This document shows, in pieces, positions 19,725-35,810 of a DNA stretch of 64,000 nucleotides. The DNA is taken from assembly GCA_028752905.1 (NCBI GenBank), contig JAQNBH010000011.1, forward strand, positions 27,971,178 to 28,035,177. The letters run 5' to 3'. Each line of letters opens with the position of its first letter. Position 1 is the stretch's first letter. This DNA is from Cladorhizidae sp. MBARI D1340-BT2 (Eukaryota > Porifera > Demospongiae > Poecilosclerida > Cladorhizidae). The position numbers were made by a program, and so were the translations under genes. The notes beneath the pieces are model-generated. The model saw nothing but the letters and a program-made list of their open reading frames with translations. It was not told the DNA's origin and searched no databases.

Positions 19725-22700
19725 ACCTAGGTATACCCAGGCAGCTGATACAATCAAGGTTTACCCAGGCAATTGATGGAACCTAGGTATATCCAGGCAG
19801 CTGATACAACCTAGGTATACCCAGGCAGCTGATACAATCTAGGTATACCCAGACAATTGATGCAATCTAGGTATACCCAGGCAGCTGATACAACCTAGGT
19901 ATACCCAGGCAGATGATACAACCTAGGTATACCAAGGCAGCTGATGCAATCTAGGTATACCCAGGCAGTTGATGCAACCTAGATATACTCAGGCAGTTGG
20001 TGCAACCTAGGTATACACAGACAGTTGATGCAACCTAGGTATACCAAGGCAGCTGATACAATCTAGGTAAACCCAGGCAATTGATGCAATCTAGTTATAC
20101 CCAGGTGGCTGATGCAACCTAGATATAGTCAGGCAGTCGATGCAACCTATGTATAACCAGACAGTTGATGCAACCAAGGTATATCAAGGCTGTTGATGCA
20201 ACCTAGGTATACCCAGGCAGTTGATGCAACCTAGGTATACCCAGGCAGCTGATGTAACCTAACAATATACAGGCAATGGATGCAACCTAGGTATAGCCAG
20301 GCAGCTGATGCATACTAGGTATACTCAGGCAATTGATGCAACCTAGGTATACCCTGGCAGCTGATGCAACCTAAGTATACCCAGGAAGCTGATACAACCT
20401 AGGTATATTCAGACAGTTGTTGCAACCTAGGTATACCCAAGCAGTTGATGCAATCTAGGTATATCTAGGCAGTTGATGCAACATAGGTATACCCAGGCAG
20501 TTGATGCAACCTAGGTATACCCACCCAGGCAGCTGATGTAAACTAAGAATACACAGGCAATGGATGCAACCGAGGTATAGCCAGGCAACTGATACATACT
20601 AGGTATACTCAGGCAATTGATGCAACCTAGGTATACCCAGGCAGCTGATGCAACCTAGGTATACCCAGGCAGCTGATACAATCAAGGTATACCCAGGCAA
20701 TTGATGGAACCTAGGTATATCCAGGCAGCTGATACAACCTAGGTATACCCAGGCAGCTGATACAATCTAGGTATACCCAGACAATTGATGCAATCTAGGT
20801 ATACCCAGGCAGCTGATACAACCTAGGTATACCCAGGCAGATGATACAACCTAGGTATACCAAGGCAGCTGATGCAATCTAGGTATACCCAGGCAGTTGG
20901 TGCAACCTAGGTATACACAGACAGTTGATGCAATCTAGGTATACCCACGCAGCTGATGCAACCTAGGTATAGCCAGGCAGTTGATACAACCTATGTATAC
21001 CAGGCAGTTGATGCAACCTAGGTATATGCAGGTAGATGATGCAATTAGGTATACCCAAGCAGTGGATGCAACCTAGGTATACCCAGACAGCTGATGCAAC
21101 ATAGGTATACCCAGGCAGTTGATGCAACCTAGGTATACCCAGGCAGCTGATGTAACCTAAGAATACACAGGCAATGGATGCAAACGAAGTATAGCCAGGC
21201 ATCTGATGCATACTAGGTATACTCAGGCAATTGATGCAACCTAGGTATACCCAGGCAGCTGATGCAACCTAAGTATACCTAGGAAGCTGATACAACCTAG
21301 GTATACTCAGACAGTTGATGCAACCTAGGTATACCCAGGCAGCTGATACAATCAAGGTAAACCCAGGCAATTGATGGAATCTAGGTATACCCAGGCAGCT
21401 GATACAACCTAGGTATACCCAGGCAGCTGATACAATCTAGGTATACCCAGACAATTGATGCAATCTAGGTATACCCAGGCAGCTGATACAACCTAGGTAT
21501 ACCCAGGCAGATGATACAACCTAGGTATACCAAGGCAGCTGATGCAATCTAGGTATACCCAGGCAGTTGATGCAACCTAGATATACTCAGGCAGTTGGTG
21601 CAACCTAGGTATACACAGACAGTTGATGCAACCTAGGTATACCAAGGCAGCTGATACAATCTAGGTATACCCAGGCAATTGATGCAATCTAGTTATACCC
21701 AGGTGGCTGATGCAACCTAGATATAGTCAGGCAGTCGATGCAACCTATGTATAACCAGACAGTTGATGCAACCAAGGTATATCAAGGCTGTTGATGCAAC
21801 CTAGGTATACCCAGGCAGTTGATGCAACCTAGGTATACCCAGGCAGCTGATGTAACCTAACAATATACAGGCAATGGATGCAACCTAGGTATAGCCAGGC
21901 AGCTGATGCATACTAGGTATACTCAGGCAATTGATGCAACCTAGGTATACCCTGGCAGCTGATGCAACCTAAGTATACCCAGGAAGCTGATACAACCTAG
22001 GTATATTCAGACAGTTGTTGCAACCTAGGTATACCCAAGCAGTTGATGCAATCTAGGTATATCTAGGCAGTTGATGCAACATAGGTATACCCAGGCAGTT
22101 GATGCAAATTAGGTATACCCACCCAGGCAGCTGATGTAACCTAAGAATACACAGGCAATGGATGCAACCGAGGTATAGCCAGGCATCTGATACATACTAG
22201 GTATACTCAGGCAATTGATGCAACCTAATTATACCCAGGCAGCTGATGCAACCTAGGTATACCTAGGAAGCTCATACAACCTGGGTATACTCAGACAGCT
22301 GATGCAACCTAGGTATACCCAGGCAGCTGAGACAATCAAGGTATACCCAGGCAATTGATGGAACCTAGGTATATCCAGGCAGCTGATACAACCTAGGTAT
22401 ACCCAGGCAGTTAATGCAACCTAGGTATACCAAGGTATCTGATACAATCTAGGTATACCCAGGCAGTTGAATCAACCTAGGTATACACAGGCAGTTGAAG
22501 CAACCTAGGTATACCCAGGCAGTTGATGCAACCTACGTATACCCAGGCAGCTGATGCAACCTAGGTATACCCAAGCAGTTGATGCAACCTAGGTATACCC
22601 AAGCAGCTGATACAATCTAGGTATACCCAGGCAGTTGATGCAACCTAGGTATACCCAGGTAGCTGATTCAACCTAGGTATACCCAGGCAGTTGATGCAAC

Positions 22701-22900
22701 CTATGTATGCCCAGGCAGCTGATACAATCTAGGTATACCCAGACAGTTGATGCAAACTAGGTATACACAGGCAGCTGATACAATCTCGGTATACCCAGGA
22801 AATTGATGCAATCTAGGTATACCCAGGCAGCTGATACAACCTAGGTATACCCAGGCAGATGATACAACCCAGGCAATCCTAGGTATACCCATGCAGTTGA
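19725..22900. repeat. Two consecutive copies of a block of about 1.6 kb
   Basis: Landmarks recur at 1598-1599 bp: ACCAAGGCAG at 20043/21641, GCAATGGATGCAACC at 20273/21871, and GCAGCTGATACAATCAAGG at 19741/21340. A further partial copy begins near 22911, at an offset of 2252 from about 20670. Confidence 0.75.
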
Positions 22901-25900
22901 TGCAACCTAGGTATACCCAGGCAGCTGATACAATCAAGGTATACCCAGGCAATTGATGGAACCTAGGTATATCCAGGCAGCTGATACAACCTAGGTATAC
23001 CCAGGCAGCTGATACAATCTAGGTATACCCAGACAATTGATGCAATCTAGGTATACCCAGGCAGCTGATACAACCTAGGTATACCCAGGCAGATGATACA
23101 ACCTAGTTATACCAAGGCAGCTGATGCAATCTAGGTATACCCAGGCAGTTGATGCAACCTAGATATACTCAGGCAGTTGGTGCAACCTAGGTATACACAG
23201 ACAGTTGATGCAACCTAGGTATACCCACGCAGCTGTTGCAACCTAGGTATAGCCAGGCAGTTGATACAACCTATGTATACCAGGCAGTTGTGCAACCTAG
23301 GTATATGCAGGTAGATGATGCAATTAGGTATACCCAAGCAGTGGATGCAACCTAGGTATACCCAGACAGCTGATGCAACATAGGTATACCCAGGCAGTTG
23401 ATGCAACCTAGGTATACCCAGGCAGCTGATGTAACCTAAGAATACACAGGCAATGGATGCAAACGAAGTATAGCCAGGCATCTGATGCATACTAGGTATA
23501 CTCAGGCAATTGATGCAACCTAGGTATACCCAGGCAGCTGATGCAATCTAAGTATACCTAGGAAGCTGATACAACCTAGGTATACTCAGACAGTTGATGC
23601 AACCTAGGTATACCCAGGCAGCTGATACAATCAAGGTAAACCCAGGCAATTGATGGAATCTAGGTATACCCAGGCAGCTGATACAACCTAGGTAGCTGAT
23701 ACAAACTAGGTATACCCAGGCAGATAATACAATCTAGGTATACCCAGGCAATCCCTGGCAGTTGAATCAACCTAGGTATACCCAGGCAGTTGATGCAATC
23801 TAGGTATACACAGGCAGTTGATGCAACCTACGTATACCCAGGCAGCTGATGCAACCTAGGTATACCCATGCAGTTGATGCAACCTAGGTATACCCAGGCA
23901 GCTGATACAATCTAGGTATACCCAGGCAGTTGATGCAACCTATGTATACCCAGACAGCTGATACAATCCAGGCAATTGATGCAATCTAGGTATATCCAGG
24001 CAGCTGATACAACCTAGGTATACCCAGGCAGATGATACAACCTACGTATACCCAGGCTATTGATGCAACCTAGGTATACCCAGGCAGTTGATTCAACCTA
24101 GGTACACCCAGGCAGCTGATGCAACCCAGGCAGTTGATGCAACCTAGATATACTCAGGCAGTTGGTGCAACCTAGGTATACCCAGACAGTTGATGCAACC
24201 AAGGTATACACAGGCAGTTGATCCAACCTGGGTATACCCAGGCAGTTGATGCAACCTAGGTATACCCACGCAGCTGATGCAACCTAGGTATAGCCAGGCA
24301 GTTGATACAACCTAGGTATACCAGGCAGTTGATGCAACCTAGATATACTCAGGCAGTTGATGCAACCTAGGTATAGCCAGTCAATTGATGCAAACTAGGT
24401 ATACCCAGGCGTTTGATGCAAGCAAGGTATACACAGGCAATTGATGCAACCTAGGTATATCCACGTAGATGATGCAATTAGGCATACCCAAGCAGTAGAT
24501 GCAACCTAGGTATTCCCATACAGCTGATGCAACATAGGTATACCCAGGCAGTTGATGCAACCTAGGTATACCCAGGCAGCTGATGTAACCTAAGTATACC
24601 CAGGCAATGGATGCAACCTAGGTATAGCCAGGCAATTGATAGAACCTATGTATACCCAGGCAGTTGATGCAACCTAGATATACCCAGACAGCTGATGCAA
24701 CATAGGTATACCCAGGCAGTTTATGCAACCTAGGTATACCCAGGCAGTTGATGTAACCTAAGAATACACAGGCCATGGATGCAACCGAGTTATAGCCAGC
24801 CATTTGATGCATACTAGGTATACTCAGGCAATTGATGTAACCTAGGTATACCCACGCAGCTGATGCAACCTAAGTATACCCAGGAAGCTGATACAACCTA
24901 GGTATACTCAGACAGTTGATGCAACCTAGGTATACCCAGGCAGCTGATACAATCAAGGTATACCCAGGCAATTGATGGAACCTAGGTATACCCAGGCAGC
25001 TGATACAACCTAGTATACCCAGGCAGTTAATGCAAATTAGGTATACCAAGGCAGCTGATACAATCTAGGTATACCCAGGCAATTGATGCAATCTAGTTAT
25101 ACCCAGGCGGCTGATGCAACCTAGATATACTCAGGCAGTCGATGCAACCTATGTATAACCAGACAGTTGATGCAACCAAGGTATACCCAGGCTGTTGATG
25201 CAACCTAGGTATACCCAGGCAGGTGATGCAACCTAGGTATACCCAGACAGCTGATGCAACATAGGTATACCCAGGCAGTTGATGCAACCTAGGTATACCC
25301 AGGCAGCTGATGTAACCTAACAATATACAGGCAATGGATGCAACCTAGGTATTGCCAGGCAGCTGATGCATACTAGGTATACTCAGGCAATTGATGCAAC
25401 CTAGGTATACCCTGGCAGCTGATGCAATCTAAGTATACCCAGGAAGCTGATACAACCTAGGTATATTCAGACAGTTGTTGCAACCTAGGTATACCCAAGC
25501 AGTTGATGCAATCTAGGTATATCTAGGCAGTTGATGCAACATAGGTATACCCAGGCAGTTGATGCAACCTAGGTATACCCACCCAGGCAGCTGATATAAA
25601 CTAAGAATACACAGGCAGTTGATGCAACCTAGGTATACCCAGGCAGCTGATGTAACCTAAGAATACACAGGCAAAGGATGCAACCGAGGTATAGCCAGGC
25701 ATCTGATACATACTAGGTATACTCAGGCAATTGATGCAATCTAGGTATACCCAGGCAGCTGATGCAACCTAGGTATACCTAGGAAGCTGATACAACCTAG
25801 GTATACTCAGACAGCTGATGCAACCTAGGTATACCCAGGCAGCTGATACAATCAAGGTATACCCAGGCAATTGATGGAACCTAGGTATATCCAAGCAGCT

Positions 25901-28900
25901 GATACAACCTAGGTATACCCAGGCAGTTAATGCAACCTAGGTATACCAAGGCATCTGATACAATCTAGGTATACCCAGGCAGTTGAATCAACCTAGGTAT
26001 ACACAGGCAGTTGAAGCAACCTAGGTATACCCAGGCAGTTGATGCAACCTACGTATACCCAGGCAGCTGATGCAACCTAGGTATACCCATGCAGTTGATG
26101 CAACCTAGGTATACCCAGGCAGCTGATACAATCTAGGTATACCCAGGCAGTTGATGCAACCTAGGTATACCCAGGTAGCTGATTCAACCTAGGTATACCC
26201 AGGCAGTTGATGCAACCTATGTATGCCCAGGCCGCTGATCGAACTAGGTATACCCAGGCAGTTGATGCAAACTAGGTATACACAGGCAGCTGATACAATC
26301 TAGGTATACACAGGAAATTTATGCAATCTAGGTATACCCAGGCAGCTGATACAACCTATGTATACCCAGGCAGATGATACAACCCAGGCAATCCTAGGTA
26401 TACCCATGCAGTTGATGCAACCTAGGTATACCCAGGCAGCTGATACAATCTAGGTATACCCAGGCAGTTGCTGCAACCTAGGTATACCCAGGTAGCTGAT
26501 TAAACCTAGGTATACCCAGGCAGTTGATGCAACCTAGGCATACCCAGACAGCTGATGCAACATAGGTATAACAAGGCAGTTGATGCAACCTAGGTATACC
26601 CTGGTAGCTGATGTAACCTAAGTATACACAGGCAATGGATGCAACCGAGGTATAGCCAGGCATCTGATGCATACTAAGTATACTCAGGCAATTAATGCAA
26701 CCTAGGTATACCCAGGCAGGTGATGCAACCTAACTATACCCAGGAAGCTGATACAACCTACAGACAGTTGATGCAACCTAGGTATACCCAGGCAGCTGAT
26801 ACAATCAAGGTATACCCAGGCAATTGATTCAATCTAGGTATACCCAGGCGGCTGATACAACCTAGCTATACCCAGGCAATTGATGCAACCTAGGTATACC
26901 CAGGCAGTTAATCAACCTAGGTATATCCAGGCATCTGATGCAACCTAGGTATACCCAGGCAGTTGATGCAACCTAGAAATACTCAGGCAGTTGATGCAAC
27001 CTAGGCAGTTGATGCAACCTAGGTATACCCAGGCAATTGATGCAACCTAGGTATACCCAGGCAGTTGATGAAACCTAGGTGTACCCATGCAGCTGATGCA
27101 ACCTAGGTATACCCAGGCATTTAATGCAACCTATGTATATCCAGGCAGCTGATGCAACCTAAGTATACCCAAGCAGTTGATGCAACCTAGGTATACCCAG
27201 GCAGTTGTTGCAATCTAGGTTTACTCAGGCTGTTGATGCAACCTAAGTATAGCCAGGCAGTTGATGCAACCTAAATATAGCCAGGCAGTGATGCAACCTA
27301 GGCTATACACAGGCAGTTGATGCAACCTAGGTATAGCCAGGCAGTAAATGCAACCTAGGTATACTCAGGCAGTTGTTGCAACCTAGGTATAACCAGGCAG
27401 TTGAAGCAACCCAGGCAGTTGATGCAACTAGGTATACCTATGCAGCTGATGCAATTTAGGTATACCCAAGCAGTGGATGCAGCAACCTAGGTATACCCAG
27501 GCATTTGATACAACCTAAGTATACACAGACAGTTGATGCAACCTAGGTGTACCCAGGCAGTTGATACAAACTAGGTATAGCTAGGCAGTTGATGAAACCT
27601 AGGTATACCCAGGCAGTTGATGTAAACTATGTATAGCCAGGCACTTGATGCAACCTAAGTATAGCCAGGCAGTGATGCATCCTAGGTACACCTAGGCAGT
27701 TGATGCAACCTAGGTATACCCAGGTAGCTGATACAATCTAGGTATACCCAGGTAGTTGATGCAACCTAGGTATACCCAGGTAGCTGATTCATCAACCTAG
27801 GTATACTCGGGCAGTTGATGCAACCTATGTATGCCCAGGCAGCTGATACAATCTAGGTATACCCAGGCAGTGTATGCAACCTAGGTATACACAGGCAGCT
27901 GATACATTCTAGGTATACCTAGGCAATTGATGCAATCTAGGTATACCCAGGCAGTTTATACAACCTAGGTATACCCAGGCAGATGATACAACCTAGGTAT
28001 ACCCAGGGAATTGATGCAACCTAGGTATACCCAGGCAGTTGATGCAACCTAGGTATACACAGGCAGTTGATGCAACCTAGGATCCCCAGGCAGTTGATGC
28101 AACCTACGTATACACAGGCAGCTGATGCAAACTAGGTAAACCAAGGCAGTTGATGCAACCTAGGTATACCCAGGCAGCTGATACAATCTAGGTATATCCA
28201 GGCAGTTGATGCAACCTAGGTATACCTAGGTAGCTGATTCAACCTAGGTATATCCAGGCAATTGATGCCACCTATGTATACCCAGGCAGCTGATACAATC
28301 TAGGTATACCCAGGCAGTTGATGCATAGGCAGCTGATACAACCTAGGTATACCCAGGCAGCTGATATAACCCAGGCAATTGATGCAACCCAGGTATACCC
28401 AGGCAGTTGATGCCACCTAGGTTTACCCAGGCAGCTGATGCAAACTAAGTATACCCAGGCAGTTGATGCTACCTAGGTATACTCAGGCAGTTGATGCAAC
28501 CCAGGCAGATGATGCAACCTATGTATATCCAGGCAGTTGATGCAACCTAGGTATACCCAGGCAGTTGATGCAACCTAGGAATACCCAGGCGCAGCTAATG
28601 CAACCTAGGTATACCTAGGCAGTTGATGCAACCTAGGTATACCCAGGCAGCTGATACAATCTAGGTATACCCAGGCAGTTGATGCAACCTAGGTATACCC
28701 AGAGAGCTGATACAATCCAGGCAATTGATGCAATCTAGGTATATCCAGGCAGCTGATACAACCTAGGTATACCCAGGCAGATGATACAACCTAGGTATAC
28801 CCAGGCAGTTGATGCAACCTAGGTATACCAATGTCGCTGATACAATCTAGGAATACCAAGGCAATTGATGCAATCTAGGTATACCCAGGCAGCTGATACA

Positions 28901-29264
28901 ACCTAGTTATACCCAGGCAGCTGATACAACCTAGGTATAGCCAGGCAGCTGAAGCAACCTAGGTATACCCAAGCAGTTGATGCAACCTAGGTATAGTCAG
29001 GCAGTTGATGCAACCTAGGCAGTTGATGCAACCTAGGTACAATCAGGCAATTGATGCAACCTAGGTATACCCAGGCAGTTGATGAAACCTAGGTGTACTT
29101 AGGCAGCTGATGCAACCTAGGTATTACCAGGCAGTTGATGCAACCTAGGTATATCCAGGCAGATGATGCAACCTAGGTATACCCAGGCAGTAGATGCAAC
29201 CTAGGTATACCCAGGCAGTTGATGCAACCTAGGTATAGCCAGGCAGTTGATGCAACCTAGGTTT

Positions 29265-32200
29265 ACCCAGGCAGTTGATACAACCTAGGTAAAGCCAGGC
29301 AGTTGATGCAACCTAAATATAGCCAGGCAGTGATGCAACCTTGGCTATACCCAGGCAGTTGATTCAACCTAAGTAAAGCCAAGCAGTTGATGCAACCTAT
29401 GTATACTCAGGCAGTTGATGCAACCTAGGTATAACCTGGCAGTTGATGCAACCTATGTATACGGAGGCAGTTGATGCAACCTAGTTATACCCAGGCAGCT
29501 GATACAATCTAGGTATACCCAGGCAATTGATACAATCTAGGTATACCCAAGCAGCTGATACAATCTAGGTATACCCAGGCAATTGATGGAACCTAGGTAT
29601 ACCGAGGCAGCTGATACAACCTAGGTATATCCAGGCAGTAGATGCAACCTAGGTATATCCAGGCAGCTGATACAATCTAGGTATATCCAGGCAATTGATG
29701 GAACCTAGGTATACCCAGGCAGCTGATGCAACCTAGGTATACCCAGGCAGATGATACAACCTAGGTATACACAGGCAATTGATGCAACCTAGGTATACCC
29801 AGGCAGTTGATTCAACCTAGGTATACACAGGCAGCTGATGCAAACTAGGTATACCCAGGCAGTTGATGCAACCTAGATATTCTCAGGCAGTTGGTGCAAC
29901 CTAGGTATACCCAGACAGTTGATGCAACCAAGGTATACCCAGGCAGTTGATCCAACCTGGGTACACCCAGGCAGTAGATGCAACCTAGGTATACCCACGC
30001 AGCTGATGCAACCTAGGTATAGCCAGGCAGTTGATACAACCTAGGTATACCAGGCAGTTGATGCAACCTAGATTTACTCAGGCAGTTGATGCAACCTAGG
30101 TATAGCCAGTCAATTGATGCAAACTAGGTATACAATGCAACCAAGGTATACACAGGCAATTGATGCAACCTAGGTATACCTTCGTAGATGATGCAATTAG
30201 GCATACCCAAGCAGTGGATGCTACCTAGGTATTCCCAGACAGCTGTTGCAACATAGGTATACCCAGACAGTTGATGCAACTCAGGCAGCTGATGTAACAT
30301 AAGTATACACAGGCAATGGATGGAGCCTAGGTATAGCCAGGCAATTGATAGAACCTAGGTATACCCAGGCAGTTGATGCAAACTAGATATACCCAGACAG
30401 CTGATGCAACATAGGTATACCCAGGCAGTTGATGCAACCTAGGTATACCCAGGCAGCTGATGTAACCTAAGAATACACAGGCAATGGATGCAACCAAGGT
30501 ATAGACAGGCATCTGATGCATACTAGATATACTCAGGCAATTGATGTAACCTAGGTATACCCAGGCAGCTGATGCAAATTAAGTATACTCAGACAGGTGA
30601 TACAACCTAGGTATACCCAGGCAGCTGATGCAATCAAGGTATACCCAGGCAATTGATGGAACCTAGGTATATCCAGGCAGCTGATACAACCTAGGTATAC
30701 CCAGGCAGTTAATGCAAACTAGGTATACCAAGGCAGCTGATCCAATCTAGGTATATCCAGGCAATTGATACAATCTAGGTATACCCAGGCGGCTTATACA
30801 ACCTAGGTATACTCAGGCAGCTGATACAGCCTAGGTATACCCAGGCAATTGATGCAACCTAGGTATACCCAGGCAGTTGATCAACATAGGTATACCCAGG
30901 CAGCTGATGCAACCTAAGTATACCCAGGCAATTGATGCAACCTAGATATAGTCAGGCAGTTGATGCAACCTATGTATACCTAGACAGTTGATGCAACCAA
31001 GGTATACCCAGGCAGTTGATGCAACCTAGGTATACCCAGGCAGGTGATACAACCTAGGTATACCCAGTCAGCTGATGCAACCGAGGTATAGCATGGCAAT
31101 TGATAGAACCTAGGTATACCCAGACAGCTGATGCAACATAGGTACACCCAGGCAGCTGATACAATCAAGGTATACCCAGGCAATTGTTGGAACCTAGGTA
31201 TACCAAGTCAGCAGATACAACCTAGGTATACCCAGGCAGTTGATGCAAACTAGGTATACCCAGGCAACTGATACAACCTAGGTATATCAATGCAGCTGAT
31301 GCAACCTAGGTATACCCAGACAATTGATGTAACCTAGAAAAACTCAGGCAGTTGATGCAACCTAGGCAGTTGATGCAACCTAGGTATACCTAGGCAATTG
31401 ATGCAACCTAGGTATACCCAGGCAGTTGATGAAACATAGGTGTACCCTGGCAGCTGATGCAACCTAGGTATACCCAGGCATTTGATGCAGCCTAGGTATA
31501 TCCAGGCAGCTAATGCAACCTAGGTATACCCAAGCAGTTGATGTAACCTAGGTATACACAGGCAGTTGTTGCAATCTAGGTATACTCAGACAGTTGATGC
31601 AACCTAGGTATAAAGAGACAGTTGATGCAACCTAGGTATAGCCAGGCAGTAGATACAACCTAGGTTTACCCGGGCAGTTGATGCAACCTAAGTATAGCCA
31701 GGCTGTTGATGCAACCTAAATACAGCCAGGCAGTGATACAACCAAGGCTATACACTGTCAGTTGATGCAACCTAGGTATAGCTAGGCAGTTACTGCAATC
31801 TAGGTATACTCAGGCAGTTGATGCAATCTAGGTATAACCAGGCAGTTGATGCATCCTAGGTATACCCAGGCAGTTGATGCAACTAGGTATACCTATGCAG
31901 CTGATGTAATTTAGGTATAACCAAGCAGTTGATGCAACCTAGGTATACCCAGGCATTTGATGCAACCCAGGCAGTTGATGCAACCTAGGTATGTATACCC
32001 ATGCAGTTGATGCAAACTAGGTATAGACGGGCAGTTGATGCAACCTAGGTATACCCAGGCAGTTGATGCAAACTATGTATAGCCAGGCACTTGATGCAAC
32101 CTAAGTATAGCCAGGCAGTGATGCAACCTAGGTACACCCAGGCAGTTTATGCAACCTAGGTATACCCAGGCAGTTGAATCAACCTAGGTTTACACAGGCA

Positions 32201-32565
32201 GTTGAAGCAACCTAGGTATACCCAGGCATTTGATGCAACCTACGTATACACAGGCAGCTGATGCAACCTAGGTATACCCATGCAGTTGATGCAACCTAGG
32301 TATACACAGGCAGCTGATACAATCTAGGCAATTGATGCAATCTAGGTATACCCAGGCAGCTGATACAACCTAGGTATACCCAGGCATATGATACAACCCA
32401 GGCAATTGATGCAACCTAGGTATACCCAGGCAATTGATTCAACCTAGGTAAACCCAGGCAGCTTATGCAATCTAGGTATACCCATATGCAGTTGATGCAA
32501 CCTAGATATACTCAAGCAGTTGGTGCAATCTAGGTATATCTAGACAGTTGATGCAACCAAGGTAT
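29265..32565. repeat. 3301-bp tandem duplication, copy A
   Basis: Partner is 32566-35810. The offset is 3301 at 29291/32592 (AAAGCCAGGCAG), at the conserved TATAGCCAGGCAATTG block and at 31441/34742. The copies are almost identical base for base, so this is among the youngest large events in the window. Confidence 0.93.
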
Positions 32566-35500
32566 ACCCAGGCAGTTGATACAACCTAGGTAAAGCCAGG
32601 CAGTTGATGCAACCTAAATATAGCCAGGCAGTGATGCAACCTTGGCTATACCCAGGCAGTTGATTCAACCTAAGTAAAGCCAAGCAGTTGATGCAACCTA
32701 TGTATACTCAGGCAGTTGATGCAACCTAGGTATAACCTGGCAGTTGATGCAACCTATGTATACGGAGGCAGTTGATGCAACCTAGTTATACCCAGGCAGC
32801 TGATACAATCTAGGTATACCCAGGCAATTGATACAATCTAGGTATACCCAAGCAGCTGATACAATCTAGGTATACCCAGGCAATTGATGGAACCTAGGTA
32901 TACCGAGGCAGCTGATACAACCTAGGTATATCCAGGCAGTAGATGCAACCTAGGTATATCCAGGCAGCTGATACAATCTAGGTATACCCAGGCAATTGAT
33001 GGAACCTAGGTATACCCAGGCAGCTGATGCAACCTAGGTATACCCAGGCAGATGATACAACCTAGGTATACACAGGCAATTGATGCAACCTAGGTATACC
33101 CAGGCAGTTGATTCAACCTAGGTATACACAGGCAGCTGATGCAAACTAGGTATACCCAGGCAGTTGATGCAACCTAGATATTCTCAGGCAGTTGGTGCAA
33201 CCTAGGTATACCCAGACAGTTGATGCAACCAAGGTATACCCAGGCAGTTGATCCAACCTGGGTACACCCAGGCAGTAGATGCAACCTAGGTATACCCACG
33301 CAGCTGATGCAACCTAGGTATAGCCAGGCAGTTGATACAACCTAGGTATACCAGGCAGTTGATGCAACCTAGATTTACTCAGGCAGTTGATGCAACCTAG
33401 GTATAGCCAGTCAATTGATGCAAACTAGGTATACAATGCAACCAAGGTATACACAGGCAATTGATGCAACCTAGGTATACCTTCGTAGATGATGCAATTA
33501 GGCATACCCAAGCAGTGGATGCTACCTAGGTATTCCCAGACAGCTGTTGCAACATAGGTATACCCAGACAGTTGATGCAACTCAGGCAGCTGATGTAACA
33601 TAAGTATACACAGGCAATGGATGGAGCCTAGGTATAGCCAGGCAATTGATAGAACCTAGGTATACCCAGGCAGTTGATGCAAACTAGATATACCCAGACA
33701 GCTGATGCAACATAGGTATACCCAGGCAGTTGATGCAACCTAGGTATACCCAGGCAGCTGATGTAACCTAAGAATACACAGGCAATGGATGCAACCAAGG
33801 TATAGACAGGCATCTGATGCATACTAGATATACTCAGGCAATTGATGTAACCTAGGTATACCCAGGCAGCTGATGCAAATTAAGTATACTCAGACAGGTG
33901 ATACAACCTAGGTATACCCAGGCAGCTGATGCAATCAAGGTATACCCAGGCAATTGATGGAACCTAGGTATATCCAGGCAGCTGATACAACCTAGGTATA
34001 CCCAGGCAGTTAATGCAAACTAGGTATACCAAGGCAGCTGATCCAATCTAGGTATATCCAGGCAATTGATACAATCTAGGTATACCCAGGCGGCTTATAC
34101 AACCTAGGTATACTCAGGCAGCTGATACAACCTAGGTATACCCAGGCAATTGATGCAACCTAGGTATACCCAGGCAGTTGATCAACATAGGTATACCCAG
34201 GCAGCTGATGCAACCTAAGTATACCCAGGCAATTGATGCAACCTAGATATAGTCAGGCAGTTGATGCAACCTATGTATACCTAGACAGTTGATGCAACCA
34301 AGGTATACCCAGGCAGTTGATGCAACCTAGGTATACCCAGGCAGGTGATACAACCTAGGTATACCCAGTCAGCTGATGCAACCGAGGTATAGCATGGCAA
34401 TTGATAGAACCTAGGTATACCCAGACAGCTGATGCAACATAGGTACACCCAGGCAGCTGATACAATCAAGGTATACCCAGGCAATTGTTGGAACCTAGGT
34501 ATACCAAGTCAGCAGATACAACCTAGGTATACCCAGGCAGTTGATGCAAACTAGGTATACCCAGGCAACTGATACAACCTAGGTATATCAATGCAGCTGA
34601 TGCAACCTAGGTATACCCAGACAATTGATGTAACCTAGAAATACTCAGGCAGTTGATGCAACCTAGGCAGTTGATGCAACCTAGGTATACCTAGGCAATT
34701 GATGCAACCTAGGTATACCCAGGCAGTTGATGAAACATAGGTGTACACAGGCAGTTGTTGCAATCTAGGTATACTCAGACAGTTGATGCAACCTAGGTAT
34801 AAAGAGACAGTTGATGCAACCTAGGTATAGCCAGGCAGTAGATACAACCTAGGTTTACCCGGGCAGTTGATGCAACCTAAGTATAGCCAGGCTGTTGATG
34901 CAACCTAAATACAACCAGGCAGTGATACAACCAAGGCTATACACTGTCAGTTGATGCAACCTAGGTATAGCTAGGCAGTTACTGCAATCTAGGTATACTC
35001 AGGCAGTTGATGCAATCTAGGTATAACCAGGCAGTTGATGCATCCTAGGTATACCCAGGCAGTTGATGCAACTAGGTATACCTATGCAGCTGATGTAATT
35101 TAGGTATAACCAAGCAGTTGATGCAACCTAGGTATACCCAGGCATTTGATGCAACCCAGGCAGTTGATGCAACCTAGGTATGTATACCCATGCAGTTGAT
35201 GCAAACTAGGTATAGACGGGCAGTTGATGCAACCTAGGTATACCCAGGCAGTTGATGCAAACTATGTATAGCCAGGCACTTGATGCAACCTAAGTATAGC
35301 CAGGCAGTGATGCAACCTAGGTACACCCAGGCAGTTTATGCAACCTAGGTATACCCAGGCAGTTGAATCAACCTAGGTTTACACAGGCAGTTGAAGCAAT
35401 CTAGGTATACCCAGGCATTTGATGCAACCTACGTATACACAGGCAGCTGATGCAACCTAGGTATACCCATGCAGTTGATGCAACCTATGTATGCCCAGGC

Positions 35501-35810
35501 AGCTGATACAATCTAGGTATACCCAGGCAGTTGATGCAACCTAGGTATACACAGGCAGCTGATACAATCTAGGCAATTGATGCAATCTAGGTATACCCAG
35601 GCAGCTGATACAACCTAGGTATACCCAGGCATATGATACAACCCAGGCAATTGATGCAACCTAGGTATACCCAGGAAATTGATTCAACCTAGGTAAACCC
35701 AGGCAGCTTATGCAATCTAGGTATACCCATATGCAGTTGATGCAACCTAGATATACTCAAGCAGTTGGTGCAATCTAGGTATATCTAGACAGTTGATGCA
35801 ACCAAGGTAT
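32566..35810. repeat. 3301-bp tandem duplication, copy B, with whole-monomer indels
   Basis: Lies directly after copy A. It lacks 112 bp (four monomers) that copy A has at about 31446-31557, changing the offset from 3301 to 3189. It gains 56 bp (two monomers) near 35485-35540, changing it to 3245. Both differences are exact multiples of 28, while point differences are few. Confidence 0.9.
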
